From contig CAZWFN010000096.1 in NCBI GenBank assembly GCA_964633205.1, positions 1 to 24,213 of the forward strand: 24,213 bases of DNA, given 5' to 3'. The translations under genes and the position numbers were made by a program. Shown piece after piece: positions 23,201 to 24,213 of the stretch. The notes under the pieces are model-generated. The model saw only the letters and a list, made by a program, of their open reading frames with translations. It was not told where the DNA came from and made no database searches. Source of the DNA: CAYVQE01 sp964633205 (GTDB lineage Bacteria; Myxococcota; B64-G9). The stretch's first letter is position 1. Each line of letters begins with the position of its first letter.

Positions 23201-24063
23201 CCAACGGCTGCGAGGTCAACCTGGACGCCACCCCGACCTGCGGCTCCGGCTGCGGCGACATCGTCGACTGCACCACCGCGGTGCTGAACGCCAGCGGGGT
23301 GGGCTGCTCGGACGGACAATGCACCTACACCAGCTGCGACCCCGGCTACGGCGACTGCGACGGCGACATCAGCAACGGCTGCGAGCACGACATCTGGCAG
23401 ACCGGCGACTGCGGCAGCGGCTGCTTCGACGGGGTGGATTGCACCAGCGAGGTGCAAAACGCCAGCGGCATCAACTGCGACAACGGCGCCTGCGACTACG
23501 ACAGCTGCGACGCCGGCTGGGGCGACTGCGACACCGACCCCAGCAACGGCTGCGAGCACGACATCTGGCTGGTCAACGACTGCGGCAGCGACTGCGACGA
23601 CGGGGTCAACTGCAACAGCAGCGTCCAGAACGTGGACACGGTGCTGTGCACCTCGGGCAGCTGCGGCTACGACAGCTGCGACGACAGCTGGGGCGATTGC
23701 GACGACGACACCAGCAACGGCTGCGAGGAAGACATCTGGCAGACCAGCAACTGCGGCACCGACTGCGACACGGTCGACTGCAGCACCAGCGTGCAAAACG
23801 CCGACGGCATCGAATGCAACGACGGCGCCTGCGACTACAGCGACTGCCACACCAACTACGACGACTGCAACTCGGATGCGAGCGACGGCTGCGAGTCCGA
23901 TCTGAGCGCCAACCCCAACTGCGGCGCCTGCGACAACGACTGCAGCGGCCAGGAGTACGACCAGGCCTGCGTGCTCGATAGCGGTTCCTACCGCTGCGGC
24001 TGCGTCAACGACGAAGACTGCGGCGGCGCCTACCAGGTTTGCTCCGAGGGCAGCTGCACCTGA
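20275..24063 (+). CDS. Cys-rich MopE-like lipoprotein with 57-residue tandem repeats
   Basis: The protein has 1,262 residues, with an ATG at 20275 behind AGGAGA. Residues 1-30 are a lipoprotein signal (AASGC, Cys30). Residues ~35-145 form a non-repetitive N-domain. Residues ~149-600 hold six MopE-like Asp/Cys motifs at about 176 (DDGLDNDCDGSVDEGC), 253, 339, 421, 494 and 580, separated by Cys-rich spacers; the fourth (CNCQPDD) and sixth (CDSRIDG) depart from consensus. Such motifs are annotated as putative metal-binding in MopE and myxobacterial proteins. Residues ~733-1214 are eight-plus tandem repeats of 55-57 residues with the core DCDGDRTNGCETDIWQ. An EGF-like end closes the protein (CGCVNDEDCGG). 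I infer a disulfide-rich, acidic, cell-surface protein that may bind calcium or copper. It stands alone on the plus strand. Confidence 0.9.
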   Translation: MLTTRNKARLARAIAVCLLAALGAVAASGCGADGETGIWVRIISPDIAIDRVQLRIYGEGDSGKAPAGEAEVTLPAARTFEALSQKPENQLWVLVLAGEQHRQATVRIDAAGYREGREVAYGDIGGLRFEPKKIYDAAETIHLDHSGADEDGDGFYVPDDCDDGDAEIYPGQQEFCDDGLDNDCDGSVDEGCPCSAGDQRECWPHWAAEPAGPPCRKGTQICDGTWGPCTDLVLPRPESCAEGGTDCFVCIDGVDNDCDGFVDDRDTGCGGCAVGEWETCYSGPAGTAGVGICQYGQRECLDGSWGLCVNEVLPHGCLPPAVPGEPADCSAMSEEDLCNGRDDDCDGETDNVTAAPTCSNQCGVCAGARQLCQGGRWVDCTPDDYRLHAEAMLCGGEDPPRCCQPDTPDCYVEQETTELCDDLDNDCNCQPDDAVDGECTCDTGDQRICPRADDPATPEYEPDLGACNEGVFDCIAGQWVKDEQCVLPSDELCDAVDNNCDGTVDRHPQARAHCRDNPQANATLQDCYEGICVWNCLRDEQNNQIAWDLNEDRNQPGGSQAGDGCEYLCTLTDPSDEVCDGLDNDCDSRIDGADDSAIDVLCPPRPAASATQCLAPQQCDYSCDAPFADCNDDLDLPIPLPDQPPYSGDGCEVNLNLDRDHCGDCNTSCDTNESCVSGACRCGGSGPDCAGDQTDFCCGTSCRDLRTDLAHCGACDHACTNQHGSTSCSAGSCEPSCDAGWDDCDGQPDNGCEEDIWQTSSCGADCNTVDCSVAVVHASGVECDSGSCDYGSCQTGWGDCDGERSDGCETDLYQDDACGSTCDNRVDCNSEIAHASGPYCDAGACDYDQCAAGYDDCDGDRTDGCETDIWQVDGCGTNCDNRVDCNGQVQNAVTVLCSSGACDYDQCAPGYADCDGDRTNGCETDIWQVDDCGNGCDPGPDCTSQVHNASGITCSSGSCDYGSCDSGYDDCDGDRTNGCEVNLDATPTCGSGCGDIVDCTTAVLNASGVGCSDGQCTYTSCDPGYGDCDGDISNGCEHDIWQTGDCGSGCFDGVDCTSEVQNASGINCDNGACDYDSCDAGWGDCDTDPSNGCEHDIWLVNDCGSDCDDGVNCNSSVQNVDTVLCTSGSCGYDSCDDSWGDCDDDTSNGCEEDIWQTSNCGTDCDTVDCSTSVQNADGIECNDGACDYSDCHTNYDDCNSDASDGCESDLSANPNCGACDNDCSGQEYDQACVLDSGSYRCGCVNDEDCGGAYQVCSEGSCT
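22471..23950 (+). repeat. Coding tandem repeat, 171-bp period
   Basis: Unit starts are 22471 (55 codons), 22636, 22807, 22978, 23149, 23320, 23491 (57 codons each), 23662 (56 codons) and a degenerate last unit at 23830. Each unit has Cys at fixed positions (1, 6, 13, 21, 31, 35, 41 and 53 in the 57-residue form), followed by G-x before the next unit. Middle units are the most alike. Confidence 0.92.
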
Positions 24064-24068
24064 GCCAT

Positions 24069-24145
24069 GGGGGCATGACGCGGCGGTTGCGACGGGCGCG
24101 CGGGGGAGGGCGTGCGGGGGGCGTGACGCGGCGGTTGCGACGGGC
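24069..24145. repeat. 29-bp direct repeat in the 3' flank
   Basis: 24069-24097 and 24117-24145 are 29-base direct repeats with one mismatch (GGGGGC A/G TGACGCGG and onward) at a 48-base spacing. They lie in the 150-base tail after the Cys-rich lipoprotein gene. I see no terminator or gene in this tail; the last 50 bases turn AT-richer (TTTTATACC), perhaps the start of another promoter region. Confidence 0.8.
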
Positions 24146-24213
24146 AGGCCGGGGATTTTATACCATTCCTCCGCAGAAACTGCTTCGATAGCGTATACAG
24201 CTCTGGTGGAATG

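Noticed and set aside
24069..24145. Start of a CRISPR array
   Set aside because: There are only two copies, the single intervening piece is just 19 bases and G-rich, and the repeat is not palindromic at its ends.

Overview
The window is a GC-rich (mostly about two-thirds G+C by eye) chromosomal segment. It looks like a former-deltaproteobacterial lineage (Myxococcota or Bradymonadota-like). The clues are giant Ig/FG-GAP and MopE-like Cys-rich lipoproteins, an outer-membrane protein resembling a myxobacterial family, a Lys/Ala histone-H1-like tail, the DapL route to lysine and frequent GTG starts. The taxon is inferred from gene content; no rRNA or tRNA is present. Every gene but one is on the minus strand, so transcription mostly runs from high to low coordinates.

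Region by region, in transcription order on the minus strand: (a) 20164-13648 is one compact unit with a consensus-like promoter: an outer-membrane beta-barrel protein, a small LptM/YifL-like lipoprotein, dapA, dapB, a fumarylacetoacetase-fold enzyme, dapL and folK. From dapB onward the genes abut or overlap (GTGA overlaps), so lysine/diaminopimelate and folate steps are probably co-expressed with an envelope protein. (b) 13618-10974 holds a very good promoter, a TalC-type transaldolase, etfB, etfA and a textbook intrinsic terminator. (c) 10964-10876 is a G-rich 17-bp tandem repeat next to a hairpin. (d) 10785-7971 holds a glycolate/D-lactate-type flavin oxidase (GlcD-like) and its Fe-S/CCG partner (GlcF-like). 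(e) 7974-7203 holds its own promoter, whose -35 box contains the glcF stop codon, and a gene joining a histone-H1-like Lys/Ala/Ser/Thr tail to a PqqD-like domain. (f) 7112-6919 is a nested inverted-repeat element. (g) 6808-1 is a huge lipoprotein that runs off the window: at least 2,269 residues, about sixteen Ig-like modules, one fibronectin-III domain and an integrin-type FG-GAP propeller.

On the plus strand, 20275-24063 encodes a Cys/Asp-rich lipoprotein with six MopE-like motifs and a 57-residue tandem repeat. It diverges from the envelope/dap operon. Beyond it lies a short non-coding tail with a 29-bp direct repeat.

Functionally the metabolic genes are ordinary: lysine/peptidoglycan precursors, folate, pentose phosphate, ETF and hydroxy-acid oxidation. 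The unusual items are the H1-like/PqqD fusion, the composition mosaic inside the giant lipoprotein, the perfectly periodic Cys repeats, the ~194-bp nested palindrome and the G-rich tandem array.
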